From Lysobacteraceae bacterium (GTDB taxonomy: Bacteria > Pseudomonadota > Gammaproteobacteria > Xanthomonadales > Rhodanobacteraceae), in NCBI GenBank assembly GCA_021372495.1, contig JAJFUF010000016.1:1-64000 (forward strand): a stretch of 64,000 nt of DNA, written 5' to 3'. Position numbers and translations under genes: made by a program. This document shows, in pieces, positions 18,458-27,409 of this stretch (position 1 is the stretch's first letter; each line of letters starts with the position of its first letter). The notes below the pieces were generated by a model. That model had not been told where the DNA came from, did no database searches, and was given only the letters and a program-made list of their open reading frames with translations.

Positions 18458-19369
18458 TCAGCGAACCTCGCGCGCAAGCTCCGCCGAAGGGGATAGCGGC
18501 TCGGCAGATACCGGTCGCCGCACGCTCAGCGCCGTGCCGGTGGATGCCACGATGATCGCCGCGATCGCCAGCCATTGCAGTGCGCTGAGCCGTTCGCCCA
18601 GCAGCGTCACGCCGGCCAGCGCTGCCACGGCGGGTTCCAGGCTCAGCAGGGTGCTGAAGGTGCGCGCGGGCAAGCGCGTCATCGACACCATTTCCAGCGA
18701 GTACGGCAGGGCCGAACTGAGCAGGGCGACGCCCAGCGCGTAGGGCAGCAGCGCCGGCGACAGCAGGGCGCTGCCGGCGTGCGCGATGCCGAAGGGGATC
18801 GCCAGCAGGGCGCCGATCGAGGTGCCCAGCGTCACCGCGTCCGCGCCGTAGGCGGCGCCCGTCCGCGTTCCCAGCACGATGTACAGCGCCCAGCCCACAC
18901 CGGCGGCCAGCGCGTACGCCACGCCCGTCGGATCGAGCGTCTGCACGTGGCCGCGCAATGGCAGCAGCAGGGCCAGGCCGGCGATGACCAGCGCGATCCA
19001 CACGAAGTCGATCCACCGGCGCGAGCTGAACATGGCCAGCGCCAGCGGGCCGACGAATTCCAGCGCCACCGCGATGCCGAGGGGAATCGTACGCAGCGCC
19101 ATGTAGAACACCAGGTTCATCGCGCCCATCGAAAGCCCGTAGCCCCACAGCACGCGCCAGTCGCCGCGCCGGTCCGTGCGGCGCCAGGGGCGCCGCCACA
19201 GCAGCAGGAACAACGCGCTCAGCCCCAATCGATAGGCGGTCGCGCCCTGCGCGCCGACCTGCGGGAACAGGTGTTTGGCCAGGGAAGCGCCGCATTGGTA
19301 CGACACCATGGCGATCAGCAAGGCGCCGAGCGCGAGCGCGATCTGGCCAGCGTTGGAACGGGGCGACAT
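18458..19369 (-). CDS. rhtA: Threonine/homoserine exporter RhtA (EamA/DMT family)
   Basis: A 303-residue inner-membrane protein with ten predicted helices in two EamA halves. Family-specific stretches match RhtA closely: SYQCGASLAKHLFPQVGA near residues 23-40, IPLGIAVALEFVGPLALA, FSSRRWIDFVW, and ALPYSLEMVSMTRLPARTF in the second half. It exports threonine and homoserine and probably related metabolites by proton exchange. No operon partner is adjacent: it converges on the defence helicase and is followed upstream by a 550-base gap. No obvious ribosome site precedes the ATG. Confidence 0.88.
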   Translation of the reverse strand: MSPRSNAGQIALALGALLIAMVSYQCGASLAKHLFPQVGAQGATAYRLGLSALFLLLWRRPWRRTDRRGDWRVLWGYGLSMGAMNLVFYMALRTIPLGIAVALEFVGPLALAMFSSRRWIDFVWIALVIAGLALLLPLRGHVQTLDPTGVAYALAAGVGWALYIVLGTRTGAAYGADAVTLGTSIGALLAIPFGIAHAGSALLSPALLPYALGVALLSSALPYSLEMVSMTRLPARTFSTLLSLEPAVAALAGVTLLGERLSALQWLAIAAIIVASTGTALSVRRPVSAEPLSPSAELAREVR

Positions 19370-19919
19370 GCGCAGGACCGTGACGGGGAGGGTTTGTCCA
19401 TGATGCCAGCAGCCTGGACGCAGCCAGTCATGCGGGCCGCTTCGCTGCTGACATCGCTTGGCAGCAGTCGAAACGATGGGAGCGCCGGCAGGATGGAACG
19501 GTCACTGCACGGCGGGTGCAGATCCGCTTGCACCCGTTCGGAATCCTGCGGGGAGCCGTGGCGGAAGTTGCGCTCGGCCCGCTGACGCTTCGCGCTGCGC
19601 CGCATTCCAGCGAAGAGCCGCTGTTGATGTACGGGACAAGCACGCCGTTCCCGTATAAACGACCCGGTACGTCGTGCCGGGCCGATCGGTCATCGGTTGC
19701 GCGTGTCACGCGGCAGCGTCGGATGAACCGGCATCGGAAGGTTGCGAGCGTCTGGCAGCGCATTGCCGGCGGGTCGACTGCCGCCCCGCGTCCATTTTGT
19801 CCTGCCGAAATCAGCGGGAGCGACTGCTGCCGCGGCGCCCTGCTGCTTCTTCGGCCGCCGCAGGACGAGCACCTTGCCGCTGCTGCGTCGCTACCGGCCG
19901 CGCCGTCGGCGGCTCGGCG
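19370..19919. other. Large intergenic region with two adjacent hairpins
   Basis: 550 bases between rhtA and the OsmC gene. I find no coding region with family-like content. Two consecutive hairpins are present: TACGGGA/TCCCGTA (19630-19636 with 19649-19655) and an 8-bp stem at 19663-19670 with 19674-19681 around a three-base loop. Their role is unknown; a small RNA or a leader cannot be excluded. Confidence 0.4.
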
Positions 19920-20462
19920 TCAGCCGGCGGCGCCTTCCACGCGGACCTGCGCCTCGATCTCCACCGGGAAATTCACCGAACGGGCGATGAAGCACAGCGC
20001 GTGCGCGCGTTCGTGCAGGGTGAGCGCGAGAGTGGCGTCGCTGCGGGCGGCGAGCGTCACCTCGGGGCGCAGCACCACGCGAGTGAAGCGGCCGCCGCCA
20101 TCGGCGGTCTCGGCCATCGTGCCGTCGGCGCGGTCTTCGTAAGCGGTGACGACGACGCCGGCCTCGGCGCACAGGTGCAGGTACCAGAGCTGGTGGCAGG
20201 CCGACAGCGAGGCGACCAGCAGCTCTTCCGGATTCCAGCGCGCGCGGTCGCCGCGGAACTGCGGATCGGAGGAGCCGGGGATCGGCGGCTTGCCGGCGGC
20301 CTCGATTGCGTGGTCGCGGCGGTAGGCGCGGTACGACGCGGTGCCGCTGCCCGTGTTGCCGGTCCAGCGCACGGTCGTGGCGTAGCGGTGTTCGCGGCCT
20401 GCGTCGGCGTTCGCCGCGACGGGCGTGCCGGGATGCACTGTCCGGGGCGTCGGGTCGTTCAT
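19920..20462 (-). CDS. OsmC family peroxiredoxin-like protein
   Basis: A 180-residue protein with the OsmC/Ohr fold pattern. An N-terminal beta region (YATTVRWTGNTGSGTASY) is followed by WNPEELLVASLSACHQLWYL with the first conserved cysteine, then HERAHALCFIARSVNFPVEIEAQV with the second. The two cysteines reduce organic hydroperoxides. The RDH and WNPEEL elements place it in the YhfA/OsmC side rather than Ohr. It is divergent from the ECF sigma gene, which could make it a target of that sigma factor, though no promoter motif was identified. Confidence 0.85.
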   Translation of the reverse strand: MNDPTPRTVHPGTPVAANADAGREHRYATTVRWTGNTGSGTASYRAYRRDHAIEAAGKPPIPGSSDPQFRGDRARWNPEELLVASLSACHQLWYLHLCAEAGVVVTAYEDRADGTMAETADGGGRFTRVVLRPEVTLAARSDATLALTLHERAHALCFIARSVNFPVEIEAQVRVEGAAG

Positions 20463-20785
20463 GCGTCCTCCCGTGGTGTCGCGGCGCGGTGCGCCGCCGG
20501 CGTGGCTGCACGCGCATCATCGGGCATCGCTGCCGCGGCATGCTTTGGCCGCGGGCGAAGCGTCGCCGCGAATCGCGGGAACCTTTTGCGCGCCCGGCGC
20601 ATTACTGCACGTGAGAGCGCCGCGCCGGCCACGACGGCCGCGCGGCCCGCGCCGAGGATACCGCCATGCGCCGCAACGCCGATGCCAGCACTCCCCCGAA
20701 CGGTCCCGTCGCCGCCCGCCCGTCGCGCGGCGATAGTCCGGCGCCCGGCGTGGCAGGATACTCGTCGTTGCAGGTCGGCGAGGTC
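20463..20785. other. Divergent region between osmC-family gene and ECF sigma gene
   Basis: 323 bases that must carry both promoters. I see no RNA gene or convincing regulatory repeat; the sigma gene frame is open further upstream but that part is low-complexity and unlikely to be translated. Confidence 0.4.
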
Positions 20786-21511
20786 ATGGCGATGAATCGA
20801 ACGGATGTCCCTCTCTCGCGCGCGCCCGACGCGGCCGCCGCGCCGGCCGCGGTGCCCGACGCGGAGCTGGTCGCGCGCGTGTGCCGCGGCGACCTCAACG
20901 CCTACGGCACGATCATGCGCCGCTACAACCGCCGCCTGTACCGCGCCGCGCGCAGCATCCTCGCCCACGACGGCGATGCCGAGGACGCCGTGCAGGACGC
21001 CTACGTCGCCGCCTACTACAAGCTGCACACTTTCGCCGAGCCGTACGACCTCGGCGCTTGGCTCACCCGCATCGCGGTGAACGAGGCCTACATGAAACTG
21101 CGCAAACGCCGTCCGCATACGTCGCTCGACGAGGGTGGCGAGCGCGAGTTCGAGCGCGACGAGCTGCACGCGCGGCACGGCGCGGATCCCTCCGGCCACG
21201 CCGAGGCCGAGCAGGCGCGGCGCCTGCTGGAGGCGGCCATCGACCGCCTGCCGGACGGCTTCCGCGCGGTGTTCGTGCTGCGCGCGCTGGAGCAGATGGA
21301 CGTCGCCGAGACCGCGGCCTGCCTGCAGCTCAACGAGGCCACGGTGAAGACCCGCTATCACCGCGCGCGCAACCTGCTGCGCGCCGACCTGCTGGCGCGC
21401 CTGAGCGTCGACAGCGTCGACGCGTTCGCCTTCGACGGCTCGCGCTGCGACCGCATCGTGCAGCGCGTCACCGCGCAGCTCACCACCACGCACGGCCCGC
21501 CGAACGCCTGA
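20786..21511 (+). CDS. RNA polymerase sigma factor, ECF type
   Basis: A 241-residue sigma-70-family protein. Region 2 spans about residues 38-100 (YGTIMRRYNRRLYRAARS, then DAEDAVQDAYVAAYYKL and LGAWLTRIAVNEAYMKLR). Region 4 spans about 150-205 (LPDGFRAVFVLRALEQMDV, then LNEATVKTRYHRARNLLR). There is no region 1 or 3. A C-terminal tail of about 35 residues is not recognised. ATG codons at 20786 and 20792 are both possible after GGCGAGG. No anti-sigma gene is adjacent; the next gene is a flavin reductase. The target regulon is unknown, with the neighbouring OsmC, reductase and FolE2 genes as candidates. Confidence 0.88.
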   Translation: MAMNRTDVPLSRAPDAAAAPAAVPDAELVARVCRGDLNAYGTIMRRYNRRLYRAARSILAHDGDAEDAVQDAYVAAYYKLHTFAEPYDLGAWLTRIAVNEAYMKLRKRRPHTSLDEGGEREFERDELHARHGADPSGHAEAEQARRLLEAAIDRLPDGFRAVFVLRALEQMDVAETAACLQLNEATVKTRYHRARNLLRADLLARLSVDSVDAFAFDGSRCDRIVQRVTAQLTTTHGPPNA

Positions 21512-21594
21512 GCCGCCCCCGTTTCCGCCCACGCCCGCCGACCGGTCCGCCCGGCCGGTTGCGGCCCCGCCTTCCCCGCATTCCGGATACGCGC

Positions 21595-22314
21595 ATGTCG
21601 AACACCCACCGCAGCCGCCTGCTGGCGCAGCAGCGCATCGCCGAGGACACCGGCCTGTTCCGCTTCGAGAAGCCGGCCGGCTACGCCTTCCGCGCCGGGC
21701 AGGCGATCGACCTGCGCCTGCCGGCGCTGGACGAGGACGTCGACGGCGGCGCGGTGCGCACGTTCTCGCTGGTCAGCGCGCCCGGCGACGGCGAGCTGGC
21801 GGTGGCGACGCGCCTGCGCGACACGCCGTTCAAGCGCGCGCTGGCCGCGCTGGCGCCGGGCGCCGCCGTCGAGCTTAGCGACGCCGACGGCGATTTCGCG
21901 CTGGCGCCCGACGACGCGCGTCCGGCGGTGCTGCTGGCCGGCGGCATCGGCATCACGCCGTTCGTGAGCATGCTGCGCGACGGCGCGTCGCGCGACCGCG
22001 AGCTGGACCTCGTCTATTCGAACCGGCGCGCGCGCTCGGCGGCGTTTCTCGACGAGCTGGAAGCGCTGCAGCGCACGCGCCCCGGCTTTCGCCTGACCGC
22101 CACGCTCACCGACACCGACGCCATCACGCCGGCGTGGCGCGGCGCGCGCGGCCCGATCGACCGCGCCCTGCTCGAAAGCCGCCTCGGCGCGCTGTCCGGC
22201 CGCGTGTTCTACGTGGCCGGCCCGCCGGCGATGGTCGAGGCCATGCGCGCGCTGCTCGCCGCCACGGGCGTCGCCGCGGCCGACGTGCGCGGCGACGAGT
22301 TCTTCGGTTACTGA
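21595..22314 (+). CDS. FAD/NAD(P)-binding oxidoreductase, ferredoxin-NADP reductase type
   Basis: A 239-residue protein with an FAD-binding beta barrel (AGQAIDLRLP, RTFSLVSAP, the latter the flavin RxxS motif) and a NAD(P)-binding domain (LLAGGIGITPFVSML, VYSNRRARSAAFLDEL, VFYVAGPPAMVEAM). There is no iron-sulfur domain, so it needs a separate electron carrier. It follows the ECF sigma gene by 83 bases and precedes folE2 by 17, consistent with one transcript. The physiological partner is unknown. Confidence 0.85.
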   Translation: MSNTHRSRLLAQQRIAEDTGLFRFEKPAGYAFRAGQAIDLRLPALDEDVDGGAVRTFSLVSAPGDGELAVATRLRDTPFKRALAALAPGAAVELSDADGDFALAPDDARPAVLLAGGIGITPFVSMLRDGASRDRELDLVYSNRRARSAAFLDELEALQRTRPGFRLTATLTDTDAITPAWRGARGPIDRALLESRLGALSGRVFYVAGPPAMVEAMRALLAATGVAAADVRGDEFFGY

Positions 22315-22331
22315 GTCGGCTGGAGCCCGCC

Positions 22332-23135
22332 ATGTTCGTCGAATCCGATCTGCTGCCCGACCTGCAGGCTTCGCCCGACCTGCGCGGCATGGCCATTCCG
22401 CGCGTCGGCGTGCGCGCGCTGCGCTACCCGATCGCGCTGCGCGGCGAGCACGGCACCATCGCCTCGGTGGCGCAGTGGGCGATGTACGTCGGCCTGCCGG
22501 CGACGGTGCAGGGCACGCACATGTCGCGCTTCGCCGAGCTGCTGGAGGCGCACACCCATCCGCTCGACCTGCGCGCGTTCCGCGCGATGCTGCTCGACAT
22601 GTGCGCGCGCCTCGGCGCGGCCAGCGGCCACCTCGAGGCGCGTTTTCCCTACTTCATCCGCAAATACGCGCCGGCGTCCGGGCTCGGCAGCCTGCTCGAC
22701 TACGACGTGACCTGGACGGCGCTGCGCGCCGCCGACGGCACGGTCCGCCAGTTGCTCGGGCTGGAGGTCGCGATCACCAGCCTGTGCCCGTGCTCGAAGG
22801 CGATCTCCGCCTACGGCGCGCACAACCAGCGCTCGACGATCGGCGTCGAGGTCGAGCTGGCGCACGACGTGAGCGTGGAGACGCTGGCGCGCACGGTCGA
22901 GGCGCAGGCGTCCTGCGAGGTCTACACGCTGCTCAAGCGCGCCGACGAGAAGCACGTCACCGAGCGCGCCTACGAGAACCCGAAGTTCGTCGAGGACCTG
23001 GTGCGCGACGTGGCCCGCGCGCTCGGCGCGCTCGACGGCGTGCGCGCGTTCGCGGTGCGCTCGGAGAACTTCGAATCCATCCACAACCACTCCGCCTACG
23101 CGGAGATCACCAGCCCCGGCTGGCGCGCGCGTTGA
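22332..23135 (+). CDS. folE2: GTP cyclohydrolase FolE2 (type IB)
   Basis: A 267-residue protein of the GCYH-IB family, which makes 7,8-dihydroneopterin triphosphate from GTP, the first step toward tetrahydrofolate. Seen are the N-terminal RVGVRALRYPI, GTHMSRFAELLE, TSLCPCSKAIS with the conserved metal-site cysteine, AHNQRSTIGVEVEL, and the C-terminal RSENFESIHNHSAYAEI. The family works with metals other than zinc and often replaces FolE when zinc is scarce. It sits in an apparent run with the ECF sigma and reductase genes upstream and two exported proteins downstream. No Zur box was identified. Confidence 0.93.
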   Translation: MFVESDLLPDLQASPDLRGMAIPRVGVRALRYPIALRGEHGTIASVAQWAMYVGLPATVQGTHMSRFAELLEAHTHPLDLRAFRAMLLDMCARLGAASGHLEARFPYFIRKYAPASGLGSLLDYDVTWTALRAADGTVRQLLGLEVAITSLCPCSKAISAYGAHNQRSTIGVEVELAHDVSVETLARTVEAQASCEVYTLLKRADEKHVTERAYENPKFVEDLVRDVARALGALDGVRAFAVRSENFESIHNHSAYAEITSPGWRAR

Positions 23136-23170
23136 GCGCGCCGGTCGCCCACACCCGCCGGAGTCATGCC

Positions 23171-23830
23171 ATGAAACGTTTCGCACTTGCCGCACTGATC
23201 GCTTCCGCCACCCTGCTCGTCCCCGTCGCCCAGGCGGCGCCCGAGGCGCCCGCCAAGGTGTCGGCGGTGGCCACCCGCCTGGCCCTGCGCGACCTCTGGG
23301 TCGAGCACGTGTTCTGGATCCGCAACGCCGTGCTTGCCGCCGCCGCTGGCAACGCCGCCGAGCGCACCGCCGCCGAAGCGCAGGTGGTGGCGAATGCGCG
23401 CTCCATCGCCGACTCGATCGCGCCGTTCTACGGCAAGGCCGCCTCCGACAAGCTGTTCGGCCTGCTCGCCGGCCACTGGGGCGCGGTGAAGGCCTACCTC
23501 GACGCCACCGACGCCGGCAACGCCGCCGGCCAGACCGAGGCGACGAAGCAGTTGACCGCCAACGCCGGCGAGATCGCCGACTTCCTGTCCGGCGCCAACC
23601 CCAACTGGCCGCGCGCGACGCTGGTCAGCCTGCTCACCGCGCACGGCGCGCACCATGTCGCGCAGATCCAGCAGCTCCATGCCGGCCAGTTCGATGCCGA
23701 GGCGAAGACCTGGGCGGCGATGCGCGCGCACATGTACGTGATCGCCGACGCGCTCACCGACGGCATCGCCAAGCAGTTCCCGGACCGCTTCGACGGCGGC
23801 GTGGCGATGGCCGCGGCGCACCACCACTGA
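23171..23830 (+). CDS. Exported helical protein of a conserved uncharacterised family
   Basis: A 219-residue protein with a clear signal peptide (MKRFALAALIASATLLVPVAQA) and a mature helical bundle. LRDLWVEHVFWIRN, IADSIAPFYGKAASDKLFGLL, LSGANPNWPRATLVSLL and DGIAKQFPDRF are the recurring elements of a family also common, without a signal peptide, in Bacillus-type bacteria and often misnamed. The protein ends in a His triplet (AAAHHH). Function unknown; the exported form with terminal histidines beside folE2 could point to metal binding, which is inference. Confidence 0.7.
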   Translation: MKRFALAALIASATLLVPVAQAAPEAPAKVSAVATRLALRDLWVEHVFWIRNAVLAAAAGNAAERTAAEAQVVANARSIADSIAPFYGKAASDKLFGLLAGHWGAVKAYLDATDAGNAAGQTEATKQLTANAGEIADFLSGANPNWPRATLVSLLTAHGAHHVAQIQQLHAGQFDAEAKTWAAMRAHMYVIADALTDGIAKQFPDRFDGGVAMAAAHHH

Positions 23831-23835
23831 GCCCG

Positions 23836-23870
23836 CGTGCGGCGTGCGGTCTGCGACCGCACGCCGCACG
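23836..23870. other. Very stable 15-bp hairpin
   Basis: A perfect inverted repeat pairs 23836-23850 with 23856-23870 around a five-base loop, starting six bases after the stop of the exported helical protein. There is no T run, so it may be an RNA stabiliser, a rho-assisted terminator or a dispersed palindrome. Confidence 0.7.
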
Positions 23871-23956
23871 TCCGCCGGCCCGTCCGGCGTATCATTCCCG
23901 GCGCGATGGAGTTATCTTCATCCGCCGTCTCCCCCCATTTCTTTCCCCCTTCCTTC

Positions 23957-24895
23957 ATGTCCACGTTCCGCAAGATTTCCTCCGCGCCGCTGGGCGCGCT
24001 GGCGGCGCTCGCCCTCGCCGCACCCGGCGCGGCCAGCGCCTGCGCCTGCGGCTGCGGCGTGTTCGACGTCGCCACCAGCAGCCTGTTTCCCAGTGGCGCG
24101 CACACCACGCTGTTCGCGCAGGGCGGTTACATCGACCAGACGCGCAACTGGTCGGGCACCTCCTCGGCGCCTGCCGCCGACAACGACGACCTGCACATCC
24201 GCAGCAGCTTCTACACCGCCGGCGTGCAAACCATGTTCGACCGCCGCTGGGGCCTGACGGTCGCGCTGCCCTATACGCAACGGCACGTCAGCGCGGTGGA
24301 CGAGGACAGCGGCGAGATCGTCCGCATCGACCACGGCGGCATCGGCGACGCGCGCGTCCTCGCCACCTACACCGGCTTCTCGCCCGACCTGTCGAGCGGA
24401 CTGAACTTCGGCGTGAAGCTGCCCACCGGCGACTGGAACCACGCCGGGCTGGAGCGCGACACGCAGATCGGCACCGGCACCACCGACCTGCTGTTCGGCG
24501 GCTTCCACCGCTTCGGCATCGACAAGGACGGCCGCTGGAGCGGCTTCGCGCAGGCCGACCTCGACCTGCCCACGCGGCAGCGCCGCGGCTACCGTCCCGG
24601 CGCCGAGCTGAACGGCGTGCTCGGCGCCTATCCCCAGGGTTGGCAGCTCGCGCCGGGCGTCGCGCTGACGCCGGTGCTGGAGGCGCTGCTGTCGGTGCGC
24701 CGCCACGATGCCGGCGCGGAGGCAAACACGGCCGACACCGGCTACGAGCGCGTGCTCGCCGCCGCCGGCCTGGACCTGCGCGTGCGCCGCATGCACTTCT
24801 ACGCCGACGTCGAGGCGCCGCTGTACCAGCGCATGCGCGGCAACCAGCTCGTCGCGCCCTGGCAGATGCGTTTCACCGCCAGCGTCGATCTCTGA
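23957..24895 (+). CDS. Exported beta-rich protein with CxCGCG motif (putative outer-membrane barrel)
   Basis: A 312-residue protein with a signal sequence ending in AAPGAASA and a mature N-terminus CACGCGVFDVATSS, a cysteine cluster that could be a metal or lipid anchor site. The rest consists of alternating amphipathic strands with turns (GVQTMFDRRWGLTVALPYTQ, GLNFGVKLPTGDW, FAQADLDLPTRQRRG) ending in a strand with terminal Leu after FTASVD, typical of transporter-like outer-membrane barrels. I chose the ATG at 23957 because it starts the signal peptide. It follows the folE2 cluster; specificity is unknown. Confidence 0.7.
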   Translation: MSTFRKISSAPLGALAALALAAPGAASACACGCGVFDVATSSLFPSGAHTTLFAQGGYIDQTRNWSGTSSAPAADNDDLHIRSSFYTAGVQTMFDRRWGLTVALPYTQRHVSAVDEDSGEIVRIDHGGIGDARVLATYTGFSPDLSSGLNFGVKLPTGDWNHAGLERDTQIGTGTTDLLFGGFHRFGIDKDGRWSGFAQADLDLPTRQRRGYRPGAELNGVLGAYPQGWQLAPGVALTPVLEALLSVRRHDAGAEANTADTGYERVLAAAGLDLRVRRMHFYADVEAPLYQRMRGNQLVAPWQMRFTASVDL

Positions 24896-24904
24896 GCCGC
24901 GCGA

Positions 24905-26356
24905 TCACGCACGGCACAGACGCCGCAGGCGCGCCAGCCCTTCCGCGATCGCGTCCGCCTCGATCGCGCCGAAGCCGAACACCAGCCCCGACGCGCCGGC
25001 CGGTCCGTCGCGGTAGCCGCGCAGCGACTGCACGCCGACGCCGTGCTCGCGCGCGCGGCGCGCCAGCGCGTCGGCGTCGAAGCCCGGCGCGGCGCGCGCG
25101 GCCAGGTGCAGCCCGGCGACCGCGGGCAGCGGCCGCAGCCACGGCGCGAGGTCGCGCTGCAGGCCGGACAGCAGCACCTCGCGGCGCGCCGCGTAGACGC
25201 CGCGCATGCGACGCACGTGGCGCGCCAGGTGGCCCGCGGCGATGAACGCGGCCAGCGCGTCCTGGGCGACGCCGGGGCAGTGCCCGTCGGCGGCCAGCTT
25301 GGCGCCGACCAGCGCGCGGCGCGCCCACGCTGGCGCCGCCACGAAGCCGAGCCGCAGCGCCGGGAACAGGCACTTCGAGAAGGTGCCGACGTAGAACACG
25401 GAGTCGGCGCGGTCGAGCGTCTGCAGCGCATCGAGCGGGCGGCCGGCGTAGCGGAATTCGCCGTCGTAGTCGTCCTCGATCACCACGGCGCCGTGGCGAT
25501 GGGCGAATTCCAGCAGTTCGGCGCGGCGCCGCGCCGACATCGCCACGCCCAGCGGGAACTGGTGCGAGGGCGTCACGCAGATCACCCGCGCCTCGCGCGG
25601 CAGGCGCGCCACCACCAGTCCCTCGTCGTCGACGCGCACCGGCGCGATCCTCGCGCCGGCGGCGGCGAACGCGGCGCGGGCCGGCGCGTAGCCGGGATTT
25701 TCCACCGCGACCACGGTGCGTCCGGGCGCGACCAGGATGCGCGCCAGCAGGTCGAACGCCTGCTGCGCGCCGGCGGTGACGACGATGTCGTCGGCGCCGC
25801 AGGCGACCGCGCGCGCGAACGCGACGTGCTGCGCGATCGCCGCGCGCAGCGCCGGCTGGCCCTGCGCGTCGAGGTAGGCCGCCGGCGCCTTCGCCGCCGC
25901 GCGCAGCGCGCGCGCCGACAGGCGCCGCCAGACGTCGAACGGAAACGCGCCCGCGTCCGGCACGCCGAGGCGGAAGTCCCAGCGCGGCGGCGCGTGCGGC
26001 GGCGCAGACGGCGCCAGCGGCGGCCTGCGCCAGAATGCGGCCAGGCGGCGGTCGGCGTTGGCGCCGCGCGCCGGAGCCTTGTGCGCGGGCGCGGTCGGCA
26101 GCACGTCGGCCACGAACGCGCCGGCGCGCGGGCGGGTCAGCAGGTACCCCTCGCTCAGCAGCAGGTCGTAGGCGGCCACCGCGGTGTTGCGCGACACGCC
26201 GCAGGCCGCCGCGAGCGCGCGCGTGGGCGGCAGGCGCAGGCCGGGGCGCAGGCGCCCGTCCAGGATCGCCGCGCGCAGTTGGCCGTGCAGGGCGCGCAGC
26301 AGGTTGCGCGAATCGCGCGCCGGCAGGTCGATCGGGAATTCGAGCACTGGATCCAT
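24905..26356 (-). CDS. MocR/PdxR-type transcriptional regulator (GntR HTH fused to aminotransferase)
   Basis: A 483-residue fusion. Residues about 15-75 are a GntR-family winged helix (LHGQLRAAILDGRLRPGLRLPPTRALAAACGVSRNTAVAAYDLL as a span). From about 110 on is a fold-type I aminotransferase domain with GAQQAFDLLARILVAPG, VENPGYAPAR, PSHQFPLG and DDYDGEFRYAGRP, followed by YVGTFSKCLFPALRLGF with the PLP-binding lysine. Such proteins bind PLP and regulate divergent genes. Its start faces the yfcG gene across 192 bases, so that GST is the likely target. It converges with the CxCGCG protein gene. Confidence 0.88.
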   Translation of the reverse strand: MDPVLEFPIDLPARDSRNLLRALHGQLRAAILDGRLRPGLRLPPTRALAAACGVSRNTAVAAYDLLLSEGYLLTRPRAGAFVADVLPTAPAHKAPARGANADRRLAAFWRRPPLAPSAPPHAPPRWDFRLGVPDAGAFPFDVWRRLSARALRAAAKAPAAYLDAQGQPALRAAIAQHVAFARAVACGADDIVVTAGAQQAFDLLARILVAPGRTVVAVENPGYAPARAAFAAAGARIAPVRVDDEGLVVARLPREARVICVTPSHQFPLGVAMSARRRAELLEFAHRHGAVVIEDDYDGEFRYAGRPLDALQTLDRADSVFYVGTFSKCLFPALRLGFVAAPAWARRALVGAKLAADGHCPGVAQDALAAFIAAGHLARHVRRMRGVYAARREVLLSGLQRDLAPWLRPLPAVAGLHLAARAAPGFDADALARRAREHGVGVQSLRGYRDGPAGASGLVFGFGAIEADAIAEGLARLRRLCRA

Positions 26357-26548
26357 GAAACCCGCCTTTCCTGGATCTCGTGGCGGACCAGGCGCGCGGC
26401 TATCTTAGCCGCGTCGAACCCGACCCGGGCCTCGCCATGCCGCGCCCCGCGCCTGCCGCCGCTGCCGTCCGCGCCGGCGCGCCGCGCCGGCATCCGCGCA
26501 GCGCCCGCGGCCGCCGCTCCGCCCGACCGCCGCAACGAGGACACCGCG

Positions 26549-27247
26549 ATGATCGACCTGTACTACGCGCCGACGCCGAACGGCCTCAAGATCAGGCTGT
26601 TCCTCGAGGAGGCCGGGCTGGCCCACCGCGTCGTGCCGGTGCGCCTGTCGAAGGGCGAGCAGTACAAGCCCGGGTTCCTGGCGATCTCGCCGAACAACAA
26701 GATCCCGGCGATCGTCGACCACGCGCCGGCCGGCGGCGGCGCGCCGCTGTCGCTGTTCGAGTCGGGCGCGATCCTGCTCTACCTGGCCGAGAAGACCGGT
26801 CGCTTCGTCCCGGCCGACCCGCGCGGCCGCGCCGAGGTGTCGCAGTGGTTGTTCTGGCAGGTGGCCGGGCTGGGGCCGATGGCCGGGCAGATCGGCTTCT
26901 TCAACGTATACGCGCCGCAGAAGGTGCCCTACGCGATCGAACGCTACGCCCGCGAAACCCGCCGCCTGTACGGCGTGCTCGACCGCCGCCTCGCCGACCG
27001 CGCGTTCGTCGCCGGCGCATACTCGATCGCCGACATCGCCTGCTACCCGTGGATCGTGCCGCACGCGGCGCACGGCCAGCGGCTGGGCGATTTCCCGCAC
27101 CTGCAGCGCTGGTTCGAGGCGGTCGCGGCGCGGCCCGCCGTGCAGCGCACCTACGCCGGCGTCGAGGACGTGTACGCGCGGCCGGGGCGCGCCGTGCAGG
27201 CCGCGCCGGACGGCGATCCCGCCGCGGCGGGCGCGGCCGCGCGCTGA
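26549..27247 (+). CDS. yfcG: Glutathione S-transferase family disulfide-bond oxidoreductase, YfcG-like
   Basis: A 232-residue protein starting MIDLYYAPTPNGLKIRLFLEE, nearly the same as YfcG. It has SPNNKIPAIVDH, LFESGAILLYLAEKTG (glutathione gamma-glutamyl contact) and the C-terminal helical domain QWLFWQVAGLGPMAGQ with SIADIACYPW. Nu-class GSTs bind two glutathiones and act as disulfide reductases. An AACGAGG site precedes the ATG. The extra Ala-rich tail of about 25 residues after the conserved fold is unusual. It is divergent from the MocR-type regulator. Confidence 0.88.
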   Translation: MIDLYYAPTPNGLKIRLFLEEAGLAHRVVPVRLSKGEQYKPGFLAISPNNKIPAIVDHAPAGGGAPLSLFESGAILLYLAEKTGRFVPADPRGRAEVSQWLFWQVAGLGPMAGQIGFFNVYAPQKVPYAIERYARETRRLYGVLDRRLADRAFVAGAYSIADIACYPWIVPHAAHGQRLGDFPHLQRWFEAVAARPAVQRTYAGVEDVYARPGRAVQAAPDGDPAAAGAAAR

Positions 27248-27409
27248 GCGGCTGCAGCGCGGCGCCGCGCCCGCCGTACCCGTCCGGCGGGAAAGTGCGG
27301 CGAATCCGCGCTATCGTGCGCACCGCCCGTGCCCGGCCGGCCTCGATGGCCGGCGCGCGGCGCGCCCGGCGAGGGGCCGGGCGGACCCAGCCATGACGGA
27401 GAACCCTAC

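Noticed and set aside
19516..20142. A 208-codon plus-strand ORF in the rhtA-osmC gap
   Set aside because: It runs antisense into the OsmC gene and its sequence is low-complexity.
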